From Phoronis australis (Eukaryota > Phoronida > Phoronidae), in the NCBI GenBank assembly GCA_002633005.1, contig NMRA01000074.1:961097-1019456 (forward strand): a stretch of DNA of 58,360 bases, given 5' to 3'. The first letter of the stretch is position 1, and each line of letters opens with the position of its first letter. The position numbers and the translations under genes were made by a program. The notes beneath the pieces are model-generated. The model saw only the letters and a program-made list of their open reading frames with translations. It did no database searches and was not told where the DNA came from. Of the stretch, positions 11,190 to 21,183 are shown one piece after another.

Positions 11190-12470
11190 ACTTTGGGGTT
11201 GTCGTTTAGTAATCCCCACCGTATTGCGTACACACATTCTCAGTGAACTTCATGAAGCCCATCTGGGAATGTCTAGAATGAAGGCATTAGCGAGGTGTTA
11301 TGTGTGGTACCCTAACATGGACTCAGAGATTGAACGTGTCGTCCGTGGTTGATCGTCATGCTGTCAGAGTAGGAAAGCCCCAGCGAATGCACCGCTGCAC
11401 CCTTGGGTCTTCCCAGGTGAGCCTTGGGAACGACTGCACATAGACTATGCCGGTCCATTTGAAGGGAAAATGCTGTTGATTATTATTGAATCTAAGTCAA
11501 AATGGATCGATGTTCACATAACTCATTCAACTTCAACTAGTGCTACCATTGATGGATTGCGGAAATCNGCACATAGACTATGCCGGTCCATTTGAAGGGA
11601 AAATGCTGTTGATTATTATTGACTCTAAGTCAAAATGGATCGATATTCACATAACTCATTCGACTTCAACTAGTGCTACCACTGATGGATTGCGGAAATC
11701 TTTCGCGGACAGGGGAGTTCCCCGTGTCATAGTCAGTGATAATGGTACGTGTTTCACCAGTCGTGAATTCAAGGACTTCTTAAACAGTAATACTGCTAAG
11801 CATACCCTTGTTTCTCCATACCATCCGTCGTCCAATGGTAAGGCTGAGAAAGCTGTTCAGACTGTGAAGGAAGGACTCAAGAAAGTCAGTGGTAAAACAC
11901 TGAGTGAGCGTGTGTCAAAGTTTTTGATGTGGTACCGGTTAACGCCACAAACAACTACGGTGAACCGCCGTGCGAGATACTTTATTCTCGGAAGATCAGA
12001 TCACGTTTGGCCTGCGGCCTAATTTGAATGCAAAAGTGGCGGAAAACCAAATGGATCAAAAGAGCCAGCATGATAAGTCTACTCGATTGCGAACATTCGA
12101 TGTTGGTGACAAAGTTTTGGTAAAAAATCATGCTTCAGGTGATGCAAAATGGTTGTTCGGAACAGTTACTGATCAGAGTGGTCCAGTTACGTTTTTGATT
12201 GAGCTGGATGATGGACGTGTCATGAAGCGCCATGTTGATCATATTGTTCATAGCATTAAAGCAGATCATGAACTGAAATCACATTCATTGATTAGTGCTG
12301 ACTCTAAGGATTTTGTGTTTGTAACAGACACTAGTGTTAATAATTCTGTTCATAAACCTTCAGATCAGGGTATCGTGCCAGATATGAACAATATACCGCC
12401 AACCGGGACACCAGTTGTTCGTCGCTCACAACGGAATGTGAAGCCGGCTCCTGATAGACTTGACTTATAG
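11190..12470 (+). pseudogene. Retrotransposon integrase with GPxF-type C-terminus
   Basis: The N-terminal HHCC zinc region reads HILSELHEAHLGMSRMKALA and ends at a stop near 11350 just before its CC pair. The core has HIDYAGPFEGKMLLIIID (first Asp), VIVSDNGTCFTS (second Asp) and PYHPSSNGKAEKAVQ (Glu). After a frame change the C-terminal part (11990-12470) contains FDVGDKVLVKN and GPVTFLIELDDG, the GPxF/Y module. Part of the core appears twice because of the duplicated segment around the gap at 11568. Confidence 0.88.
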
Positions 12471-12527
12471 AACACTTTGACTTTTGTGTTTAGTGTGTAA
12501 CTCATAAGTAGAGTTAAGTTTAGACTT

Positions 12528-12540
12528 AGGAAGGGAGGGA
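12528..12540 (+). promoter_or_regulatory. Polypurine tract
   Basis: AGGAAGGGAGGGA directly abuts the 3' LTR and is the expected plus-strand primer. The same tract precedes the extra LTR at 12843. Confidence 0.88.
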
Positions 12541-12689
12541 TGCAGTATCTTGGTTGCGTTTACTGTACTTGTTCGACACTTGGCGTCTCTGGTGTGGTGT
12601 AGCTAAGCATGTTGGGTAATAAAAACATGGTTGTTGTCAGAAGTGGCTAGTTTTCTCTCTGACTTCAGTTTACTAACCAAGTTACCGCA
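12541..12689 (+). repeat. 3' LTR (149 bp)
   Basis: Same sequence as the 5' LTR apart from scattered substitutions and a 5-base insertion near 12666. It is followed directly by the target duplication AACAG. Confidence 0.92.
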
Positions 12690-12711
12690 AACAGACTGTC
12701 GTATATTTAGT

Positions 12712-12712
<1 letters not shown>

Positions 12713-12749
<37 letters not shown>
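12713..12749. repeat. (TA)n microsatellite ending in a gap
   Basis: An uninterrupted TA run that stops at the N at 12750. Confidence 0.95.
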
Positions 12750-12750
12750 N

Positions 12751-12986
12751 TCCTGATAGACTTGACTTGTAGAGCACTTTGACTCTTGTGTTTAGTGTGT
12801 AACTCATAAGTAGAGTTAAGTTTAGATTTAGGAAGGGAGGGATGCAGTATCTTGATTGCGTCTAGTGTACTTGTTCGACACTTGGTGTCTCTGGTGTGGT
12901 GTAGCTAAGGATGTTGGGTAATAAAAACATGGTTGTTGTCAGACGTGACTAGTTTTCTCTCTGACTTTACTAACCAAGTTACAGCA
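12751..12986 (+). mobile_element. Second 3' end of the same retrotransposon family (internal tail plus LTR)
   Basis: 12751-12842 repeats 12449-12540, the last internal bases including the polypurine tract. 12843-12986 is a 144-bp LTR ending TTACAGCA. Its 3' flank (GCATTATAAG) differs from that of the main element, so it is a separate insertion or one joined across the gap at 12750. Confidence 0.85.
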
Positions 12987-13841
12987 GCATTATAAGTTGT
13001 GATGGATCTGTTGATTATAATGTGATGGATCTGTGTGATTTATTGTGGTGATGGATCATTGATTTACTTGTGTTGCGTGTATATCAACCTTTGAAGACAA
13101 GTCAAGATCAAAGAACGTTTCTATGGACTAGTGCGTAAAAACTGTTTTTTGTTCGCAGACATTACATGACTTTAATTTACGAACACTAGATTTTTGATCG
13201 TTTATTCCATATTTTTGGTGTGTGTTTACATTTTAGCGTGACTGTGTTCTTTAGAAACACTGTCTTTGATAGGCCAAGTAGCCTTAGTTGACAGTGGGTA
13301 TCAAGAATGCCATTTAGTAGTAAGTTTGTAAACATATGATGCAATTTAGTTAGTTGTATAATTACTTCGTAATTAAGGAATCTGAGTGTTACATTCGTTT
13401 ATTACTTTAGTTTTTGTGGAAGTCGCTAGGTGTCGCACCAAGTTGTGCGCACGCGTAGCTCGCCCATCCTGGCCTGGACATTTTGTAAAAAGATCACATT
13501 TTTTGTTTCGCTCCTATAGGATATATTTGTCAATCACAACCTCGTGACAATATAGTAGCCAGGAAAGAGAATCGGTTTATTTTTTGTCTTGTGCATTGCC
13601 ATTCCTTTCAATTAATACTTCTAATACTACCGTACTCGTTCGGCCCACTCCTGAAATTTTCAATTTTTCATTTTTAAGCGCCCATGCTCTGCTTAACGCC
13701 CACCCCCAATTTTTCATGATCGAGACTTTCTTAAAAGTGTCTGTGCTTCTGTGAAAGTTTGTCTCTGAAAACTAAGATTCCAAAACGTGCGCACATCACT
13801 TACCTTTTAGTGACAATCAATCAGTTTTAGCGATACCGGGA
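12987..13841. other. Non-coding segment between two gap-adjacent LTR pieces
   Basis: AT-rich sequence with no supported ORF. Because both ends lie at retrotransposon copies next to gaps, its placement in the scaffold may be unreliable. Confidence 0.4.
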
Positions 13842-13842
13842 N

Positions 13843-13918
13843 ATGTTGGGTAATAAAAACATGGTTGTTGTCAGACGTGACTAGTTTTCTCTCTGACTTT
13901 ACTAACCAAGTTACAGCA
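13843..13918 (+). repeat. Partial LTR of the same retrotransposon family
   Basis: The 3' half of the LTR (ATGTTGGGTAATAAAAAC to TTACAGCA), starting right at the N at 13842. It is followed by a third, different flank. Confidence 0.88.
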
Positions 13919-14224
13919 CTTGTACAATGTACCAAAATGTCCCAGGGTGGATTAAGTTTTGTAAAGCCAAGGCAATGAAATAGAGAGAGATAATTGATGC
14001 TGGGCTTGTAGCGTTTTACGTGAACAACCTCATTGAAAACGTCTGCACATCGGAGTTCGATGTAAAACACAACAATTTATTTCAATTGAAACTGAATTAA
14101 TAAACAATGCAATGCGTTTTTATGTTATCTAGATTAACTGTAAGCACTGTAGTTGATTTGTGTGGCCTTACTTCGTGCACTTCCGTCTAAACGAAACGGT
14201 CATGACTTTAGGGCCTCATTCAAA

Positions 14225-14267
14225 ATGGCTGGCGATATGAGCGACTGTTTCACGGAGACAAACGAGG
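14225..14267 (+). CDS. Candidate first coding exon of RanBP1 (tentative)
   Basis: An ATG in good context (CAAAATGGC) begins the short peptide MAGDMSDCFTETNE and ends before a possible donor GTTAAG. RanBP1 proteins start with a short acidic, poorly conserved tail, so this fits in kind. The phase only works if the next exon uses an acceptor at 16250-16251 (AAAAG) rather than the stronger one at 16243-16244. I treat it as a hypothesis; the true first exon may be elsewhere upstream. Confidence 0.2.
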
Positions 14268-14397
14268 GTTAAGATTGGAGAAACACGCACATTTGTGATG
14301 GTTGATAGCAGTTGCTAACGGACATTGGGTAGTATGACAATCGGCTGCTTTTTGTGCTTACATTAATGACTTCAGGTCACCGGAGTCTACCCAGTTT

Positions 14398-15179
14398 CGG
14401 ATATAGGGGTGGGGGACAAGGGGGCCATGGCCCCCCTAAAATTCTTCCTGATTCCATTTGGCAGTTCAATGGTGCCAATGTGTGACGGGCAAAATCCTGG
14501 CTAATCTGCCCGGCCCACCCCCCCCCCAACTCATGTTATGTTTTTCTTACTGAAATAATCTTTCATGTGTGCAGCCAACCACCGGTAAAGGTAAGTGGCT
14601 CCATCTTCAAAATGTAGGGCCTTTGATGCCACAAAATGGTGTTGAATATCTGAATCATTCCCCTCTCAAAAATATTGGTAAAATAAACACAAAATTCCCC
14701 TCATCAGCAAAGTTACCCTCCTAGAGCTGCTGCCTACAAATCAAAGGAGACAGCAATGCTTTCTTGCTGACTTGACTTGGCTGTCGAAATCCTGAACAAG
14801 GCGTCCTTGCTAGTTTGTCTAAATTTGAGCAAGGTTACATTTGGATGCCCCAGACACTGTTTAGGCTCGTTTTAGCCAAAATAGCTAAAGCATCTGAACA
14901 TTTTTAGCCATTTTCAAAAATTATTAGTCAAATACCTTCTCATTTCCTAAACCCCACAATTGATAAAAGTACAATTACACGGACCGAACATTTTATTTTT
15001 TTTCATGTTATGTACAGGTCCTTTTCATAATGTACTATAAGATAAGACGTTTGCCTTGTGAAAAAACAAATGGTCAACATTCCATGGTCATATAGCAACC
15101 TAATAAGTTGGAGGGGATGTCCACCAACATGGGTTTCATTATGACCTAACAAGTTAGGGCAGAGGTTCCCCTATATCCG
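14398..15179. mobile_element. Non-autonomous element with 12-bp terminal inverted repeats
   Basis: CGGATATAGGGG at 14398-14409 is the exact reverse complement of CCCCTATATCCG at 15168-15179. The 782-bp interior has no ORF and contains G/C runs (GGGGGACAAGGGGGCC, poly-C near 14519) and the phrase CCTAACAAGTTAG. No certain target duplication is seen. Confidence 0.45.
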
Positions 15180-15953
15180 AGTCACTGCGTGGATACGCTG
15201 GCCACATGGGCATTTCATTGACTGTGGACCTAACAAAAAATGGGCAGGGATTCTCTCTGTCCCTGGGTTACGGCGGGGCTACGCCAGCCATGTGGCATTT
15301 TCGTGAGCAAGACATTTGCGTCCAAAAACGTCAAACATAAGTAGTGTCTAGCAAAATAAAGCTAAATTGTGCAGAGTAGATAATATAAAACTTATTAAGT
15401 AATGAACTGACGTTTACTTAATACTTTGCTTTCTTTTGGTCGCCGCCAGAATTCAAACATGTCCCAGACTCTCAATAACTTCTTACACTCGCGACATTTA
15501 GCGAGCCGACCAGGTATGACGTGTGACATATTTTTAATTAAAAATAGATGATAATACACTCGTTCTTCCTGGCGTCATCTGTGCCTTTTACTCCTTGAAA
15601 GGAAAACCTGTCAATGTCAAGTCTCGAACAATATTGGACACAACAAGTTATGCGCTGAAACTGGTTAAAGTTACTAGTAAATTGGGGGAGATTCGCGTAA
15701 TTTGAAAATAGTGATTTTACACCTTGAGCTCAAATTGCATGTTTGAGAGTTCAACTCTGGTGTATGGCGTTATCCCCTGGGTACATGTAATTAATGCCGT
15801 ATGACCGGCTCACTACAAGTGGCAGCACCTACACTTGATCTCGCTATAAAGCGAGAAATCGCATTTACCGAGACAGCCTACCCCCTACTGAGTTGAACAT
15901 TTCGTTGTGGTAAAAGAGTCATTTCAGGAGGAGGGACGGACTTGAAATGGAAT

Positions 15954-16037
15954 TTTTTAGGACTCTGAATCGAATTAAAAATGTCATTTGGGGCGCGACT
16001 TGATTCGAGCCGACTGTGATTCGACACTTGTGTAGGT
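15954..16037. repeat. Duplicated ~85-bp segment, upstream copy
   Basis: Matches 16951-17036 closely: TTTTAGGACTC.GAATCGAATT, then GGCGCGACTTGATTCGAGC, then GTGATTCGACACTTG. Non-coding, of unknown nature. Confidence 0.7.
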
Positions 16038-16244
16038 TTCCCGAAATTAATTGTCATAATGAAGATGCGAGAGCATTCGCCAAATCGGCGAATGGACTTG
16101 GCTCTGGCATAGCCAGTGCTGCTCAGAATTGGCCAATGGCGAGCGACTAGCTGGAGCCCTGTCTCTAGATGACTGCCTGGTCTGATACTGTCCTATATGT
16201 TGACCATTACATTCACTAAGTCTGCGAATGTTTCCTTGTTGCAG

Positions 16245-16354
16245 GCAAAAGAAGACGAGGTCGAAAATCCTGACATCCATTTTGAGCCCATTGTGAATTT
16301 GAAAGAAGTCGAAGTGAATTGTATGGAGGATGATGAAGAGGAATTGATTAAGCT
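16245..16354 (+). CDS. RANBP1: Ran-binding protein 1 (RanBP1), coding exon 2
   Basis: The exon follows TTCCTTGTTGCAG and ends before GTAAGTG in phase 2. It encodes AKEDEVENPDIHFEPIVNLK, then EVEVNCMEDDEEELIKL. HFEPIV and the acidic EEDEEEL block are hallmarks of the start of the Ran-binding domain (vertebrate form QFEPIVSLPEQEIKTLEEDEEELF). RanBP1 binds Ran-GTP and, with RanGAP, promotes GTP hydrolysis and release of export complexes in the cytoplasm. The upstream exon encoding the N-terminal residues is not firmly found. Confidence 0.9.
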
Positions 16355-16950
16355 GTAAGTGTAGCAGCGTGTTTACTGCATGAAGGCAAAAATACCAAAA
16401 ACTGTAATAATCGGGGATTGGAGTTTCCTCTTTTAAGAGGACTTTCTCATTACTTGGCGAAATTATGTTGCTCTTCCATCAAGTTTGTTCTTTTTTGTTC
16501 GCACGATAAAAGTCGCAATTTTCGTCCAATCATCACAAAATTTACGCATAACACGTAGTTTCGGAAGTACTGGAAGCCTATTGTTTTTCGTCATAATCGG
16601 ATCCAAGATGGCGGATGTGGTGGCCATTTTGTTTTCATTTTGTGATTCAAATGCTTCTGGAGGCTACAATTTGTTACATACATGGTTGAAACTCGGCACA
16701 ACTATTGGACTGGACGTGCGCTACAAGTATATCAAAATTGTTCACTTCTGGTTAAAGATGGCGGAAATATCGGCAATCGCGCATGCGCACCTTGTTTTCG
16801 GGAAAAAAATGTTTTTTTCCTGCAGAGGGCACATTATAGGGCCAATACCTTCGAATTTTTGCACATATTAGTTTCTTATGACATTCTATTATACAAATTC
16901 AAAAAAGTGGAAGTTGCTGTCAAGATGGCGGATCCGGCTCATGTTGACCT

Positions 16951-17036
16951 TTTTAGGACTCGGAATCGAATTAAAAATTGTTGTTTGCGGCGCGACTTGA
17001 TTCGAGCTGGCTGTGATTCGACACTTGAGTAGGTTT
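16951..17036. repeat. Duplicated ~85-bp segment, intronic copy
   Basis: Second copy of the 15954-16037 segment, lying in the intron between RanBP1 exons 2 and 3. The intervening sequence has three AAGATGGCGG motifs (near 16605, 16756, 16922), which resemble YY1-type sites but may simply be repeat-derived. Confidence 0.65.
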
Positions 17037-17149
17037 CTCCTTGTGCCAGAGACCTGCTCATCCCAAGTTTTTTTCTCTATGCTTGACCAGTGCTGAAGAT
17101 GCTCGTTGGAAAACAGTATGGATTGACAAATTCATCTTTAATATTTCAG

Positions 17150-17307
17150 ACGTTCAAAGCTGTTCAGGTATGACTCGAGTGCTGATCCAGCCGAATGGAA
17201 GGAGAGAGGTGTTGGCAACGTGAGAATTCTGAAACACAAAACAAAGGGGACATGTCGGATACTTATGAGGAGGGATAAGACTTTGAAACTGTGTGCCAAT
17301 CATTGTG
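17150..17307 (+). CDS. RANBP1: RanBP1, coding exon 3 (core of Ran-binding domain)
   Basis: Acceptor ATATTTCAG, donor GTAATT, phases 2 in and 1 out, compatible with both neighbours. It encodes the central strands of the domain: LRSKLFRYD, then [20 protein letters not shown] and [17 protein letters not shown]. The WKERG..V.ILKH and RRDKTLK.CANH blocks are nearly identical to the vertebrate protein and form much of the pleckstrin-like fold that holds Ran. Confidence 0.95.
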
Positions 17308-19449
17308 GTAATTAATCCGATGATTAAGTGGAGTGTCGCAACTGTTTCTTTATGAGAATGCTTTAAAACTATCAGTAGTGCACTGTGCAGCTTCATCTTT
17401 AAAAGTCCGTTTTGTTATCTGTGTTCACGTTCTTCGTGTAACAGTGCGCCCAGTCTGCTCCTCATTGAGCACTTGGTGACAGGCGGATTGTAGTTGGTGG
17501 ATTGTTTCCTTAGCCAATATGCAGTTATATTCGTGGACTGCCCCTTTGCTCCATTAGCGCATTGTAGCAGTGTGCCCCCGAGCACATCTTTTAAGAAGCA
17601 GTACTCTCTTTTGTATGTTACCACTTTAATTACACTAAGTCTGCTGAGAACAACGTTTTGAAAAAAAGGTTAACTTTTTATCATCAGGTGCACCCAAAGG
17701 CCACAGGTTCAAATGTGGTCAAAAATATCCCAAGCCAGTATGCCTGCAAACGGGCTGTAACTTGTATGTTGAGTACCAATGCAGAATGTAATTTGCATCT
17801 GAACTTCTCTTTTATCATTGGGCAATTGCAATTCCTTTGTGAAGGACTGGCCAATGAAAGACGTGCTTACTTGGCTTTGCATGGTTGGATATCTGCTTTC
17901 AAAAAGATGTCGAGAGTGAAATTTTGGAGATGAATATTCCGAGGCATAAAAAAATAAGAAAAAGAATTCACCGCGTTTTGTCATGTTGGCTGGAGCACTG
18001 AGCACCCGGGTGCCTACAAAATGGGCATGGATCGCAGACCTGTGTACCATACACAAAAAATGCGGATTCGTATAGAAATCCAGCCTTCAGTACGCATGTA
18101 CGCATGGCTAGGCAAAAATATGCAAATTCAAAAAAGATTATTAATTCGCTTGCTTCTTGCAGATTTGTAGTCTATACAGACGAGGAAGTAGATTTTAAAG
18201 TTAGAAATGAAAAAAACATATTGTAAAATCATTATTTTAGCCAAAAAGTTGAGCTACAAACTTGGAAAACTTCCTTGTTTCATTCTCGAAATAGCCTGAT
18301 AATCGACAACTCGCTAGGCCTCTTCTATCGGCATGTGTTTCACAGGCCTAACCTGTAAGCAACGACTTCTGTGTTTTGTGGATTGCTTACTTCGTCTAAT
18401 TCCGGCTATTTACGGCTAAATGCGTACTGTTGTCAAAATGGCAAAGCACGTGTCGTCGCATATTCCGTGCTGTGAAGAAAGTAGGTTCTGAAAGAAGGAA
18501 CGAGCCACAGAGTCCAGCCTAGACTCAAGCCTCGACTCGAGGTATTTTCGCATGCTGTATGGTGGTATGTGATCAGAGACACTTGCAATGAATAATTATT
18601 CAAAACTTTTGTGAATGGTTAATATCGATGCAAAACATTGTCTAGTGCAGATTCATCAACACATTTTTGCAGACATGTTTTTGTGTTAGGAAATGAGGTG
18701 TACATGAGGCATGTATTAACATAACTAAGTTCAGTGAGGACATTGGATTAGCAGGATCTTTTCACTATGCGCGTTGTCCCCCAACTAAACAACTTAAATT
18801 ATTCTGAAAATTGGTGATCAATTCACTACGTGTGTTTGAGAGGCAAGTAAGTAGGAAAAATACCTATACGCGTACCCAGGGGGGGTTGAATGAGTCCCAA
18901 AACCGAAAGTCTTAGGGAAGAAGATAAAAGTCCTCTCAAAGCTGCTCTGAACGCTAAGCACAGCCCCCCCCCCCCCTTTTTTTGTTAGTCGGTCAGATAG
19001 TGAAAGGTAAATTTGGTCTGTACATGGGAATCCGCGAATTTACTGGAAAATCTGCAAATGTTGCGTTCAGAGTACTCCACTGCAGTTTGGGTGGTACACA
19101 GGTCTGGGTTCAGGAGTTACAGAATATCCAGGTGTGACATGCGTGATATCTTGAAATTAACCATGCCAACGGCAAAAGCCAAAAAAAGATCGGAGTAACA
19201 AGCTGTTGCTTTTTTGTTTTTGTAACCTGCTTTGAAATTGAGAGTTGTTGTCTTGGGGAGTATCACACTATGTTAACTTGAACCTGAAAGTGTTGAAAAT
19301 CGTACAATTTTTCACGTGTAAATATGTCTTTTTGACGTAAAGGTTACAGATTTTGTTCTTATTGGGTTGGCAGCCGTGTATCTGTGAATTAATAACGGTG
19401 AATGCACTGTGCTGCTGAGTGATGTGTTGGGTTGTATTGTTGTGCCAAC

Positions 19450-19533
19450 TTACATGATGAGATTTGTGACGGGCGGACTGAGGTCATCGTACAAATGACA
19501 TTATCATGTTGAACGTCACTCCTCTGACTACAT
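19450..19533 (+). ncRNA. SNORD43: Box C/D snoRNA, SNORD43 (U43)-like, copy 1, in RanBP1 intron
   Basis: C box ATGATGA (19454-19460), D' box CTGA (19478-19481) and D box CTGA (19524-19527) are spaced as in a ~75-nt C/D snoRNA. The guide before D' is GTGACGGGCGGA, which can pair over 11 positions (one G-U) with the eukaryotic 18S decoding-site sequence CCGCCCGTCGC. By the D+5 rule it directs 2'-O-methylation of the C equivalent to human 18S C1703, the known SNORD43 target. GTCAT/ATGAC flank the D'-C' loop and can form a hairpin. The closing stem is weak (GTGC/GCAC, not adjacent to the boxes). It lies about 390 nt before the next exon and would be released from the RanBP1 intron. Confidence 0.87.
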
Positions 19534-19918
19534 GCACCTTAAGTTGTATATTTTTGATGTGCCAGTTCAGATATGTAGAGCTATAAGTTTGTCCAATTAC
19601 TGCCATCTTTGAGTAAAACTGATGTGGGGTGGAGCTGTACTTTTGTGCCTTTTTTCAAAATCAGCTGCTGTGAAAGGGAATATAGAATATAGTACGCACA
19701 ATGAATAGTTGTAACAGGGAGTCTTTTGAGTTCTCGTCTTAAGTATCACTGTAACTTGCCAGCTCTTGGCAACGGATGGCTCAAAAGATCCGAAATATTT
19801 CCTTGTAACCTTGTCTTAATTTCTTCTGTTATGGCCCATCGTCAGTTGGACATGTCAAATCTTTGTTTAGCACTTCCTCATTTGCTGCATATTATTGAGT
19901 TGCTGCTGTCTGTTGCAG

Positions 19919-20047
19919 TCACTGCCGACATCAAGTTAAAACCTAACTGTGGTAGCGACCGAGCTTGGGTGTGGAGCACACCGTGCGACTTTGCAGATGA
20001 AGAGCCCAAGCCAGAGCTGTTGGCCATTAGATTTGCAAATGCTGAAA
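19919..20047 (+). CDS. RANBP1: RanBP1, coding exon 4
   Basis: Acceptor GTTGCAG, donor GTGAGTAG. It encodes [19 protein letters not shown], then [21 protein letters not shown]. The SDRAWVW and PELLAIRF blocks are the best conserved parts of the second half of the Ran-binding domain. Phases (1 in, 1 out) agree with the neighbouring exons. Confidence 0.95.
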
Positions 20048-20457
20048 GTGAGTAGCCTGACGAGTCTCCACCAGTGGTTGGCATCATTCTCAGGTTGTGG
20101 GTGATGCGCGGAAATTCTGAATGATTTCAATGAACACCAGTTTTTTTATTCGATTCTGCGGTATTTTACACACGTTTGTACACATCGGTAGAGCACCATA
20201 GTTGTACATTGCTGATGTGTTTAAGTTATGTATGACCCCAGAAAAAAAAGACCAAATGTGGCTAAGATCCGTAGTATCGCGTATTAGGCTTTATGCACTG
20301 TCATCAAAACGAGATTATGTTTTATTTTCGAATTTATCCACTTTTGGTTGAAGCGCTGTCAAAAATAGGACTTGCATCTTGATCGTTTGTATCCAACAAA
20401 ATTTGGTCATGTTTTGCTTCGATTGTATCTCTCTTGCTAAATTTTATAAAAAATGTG

Positions 20458-20590
20458 ACCAAATTAATGGCAGATTGGTATCAAGTTAAACATAAAATTT
20501 TACAGACTTTGTGCTTTCAGAAATATATAATTTTTGGTGAATGGTGTTTATAGATATTTGACTGAAAGGGCCTACATAACCTTATTCATT
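20458..20590. repeat. Diverged ~130-bp interspersed repeat, copy 1
   Basis: Shares GACC(A)AATTAATGGCAGAT at its start, a central ACAGACTTTGTG-like part and CCTACATAACCTTA at its end with 53038-53185. Non-coding; lies in the RanBP1 intron between exons 4 and 5. Confidence 0.5.
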
Positions 20591-20952
20591 ATTTCAAAAT
20601 TGTTACATTTGCCAAAAAATTTTACTGTTGCATAGTGAGTTGAAATGCTGTTGTGAAAAAGGTTAAATGATTAGTTGGGATGCGATAAGTCGTCCTTCAC
20701 TTGTCCTACTCTATGCGAACATGTTTATTGGGGCTGACAATACAATGGGTTTCCAATTCTGAAAAAGAGGATTGAATAGAATTTGGGATATGCAAATTCG
20801 ATTTGCTCCAGTTTTGTAATTGGAGAGTAATTCAGAATTTATTTTACGTTTTATGTCTTTGCCATGCATGAAATGTTGCTTTACCACTGTGTGACAAAGG
20901 TTAAGTAAAAATAAGCTAGCTGTTTATATTAACTTTGCTTGCTTTTTTATAG

Positions 20953-21021
20953 ATGCCCAAAAATTTAAAAAAGCCCTTGAGGACGCTCAGGAATCTATTG
21001 CTAAATTACCAAAGTCACCAG
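20953..21021 (+). CDS. RANBP1: RanBP1, coding exon 5
   Basis: Acceptor TTTTTATAG, donor GTAAGTAA. It encodes NAQKFKKALEDAQESIAKLP, which completes the Ran-binding domain's last helix (vertebrate ENAQKFKTKFEECRKEI). Confidence 0.93.
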
Positions 21022-21093
21022 GTAAGTAAACTTTGTGTCCACAAAAATGCTGCTCACAGTCTTATTGTACAATATGAAGTGCGTGCAGTCTGT

Positions 21094-21183
21094 AGAATTA
21101 GATGATGAAATTTGTGACGGGCGGACTGAAGTCATCGTACAAATGACCTCTTCTTGTTGAACGTCACTCTTCTGATCCATTCT
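21094..21183 (+). ncRNA. SNORD43: Box C/D snoRNA, SNORD43 (U43)-like, copy 2, in RanBP1 intron
   Basis: C box ATGATGA (21102-21108), D' box CTGA (21126-21129) and D box CTGA (21172-21175). C box to D box is 74 nt, the same as copy 1, with 7 differences by eye. The guide TGTGACGGGCGGA before D' is identical to copy 1, and so is most of the segment before D (GTTGAACGTCACTC). A closing stem AGAAT (21094-21098) with ATTCT (21179-21183) brackets the boxes. It lies about 460 nt before the last RanBP1 exon. Conservation of boxes and guide, against changes concentrated in the spacer, suggests both copies function. Confidence 0.9.

Larger units (their letters stand above)
8318..12694 (+). mobile_element. 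Ty3/gypsy LTR retrotransposon with target-site duplication, coding region decayed
   Basis: The element spans 8323-12689 and is flanked by identical 5-bp duplications AACAG (8318-8322 and 12690-12694), so it is one complete insertion. It has unusually short LTRs (144 and 149 bp), a primer-binding site, a polypurine tract, and gag, protease, RT, RNase H and integrase in the Ty3/gypsy order. The integrase has an HHCC zinc region, a DDE core and a C-terminal GPxF/Y-type module. The reading frame is broken by several frameshifts and stops (near 8512, 9021, 9467, 9974, 10085, 10455, 10749, 11207, 11350 and 12020). A one-base gap at 11568 with a duplicated 132-bp segment adds an artificial break. 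It is most likely not competent to move by itself. Confidence 0.9.

Noticed and set aside
15457-15513. An ATG-started segment ending at CAG|GTATGA as RanBP1 exon 1
   Set aside because: The phase does not fit exon 2, and the peptide does not resemble the acidic RanBP1 N-terminus.
16485-17032. 128- and 116-codon overlapping frames in the RanBP1 intron
   Set aside because: They overlap each other in different frames, include the duplicated non-coding segment and show no motif.
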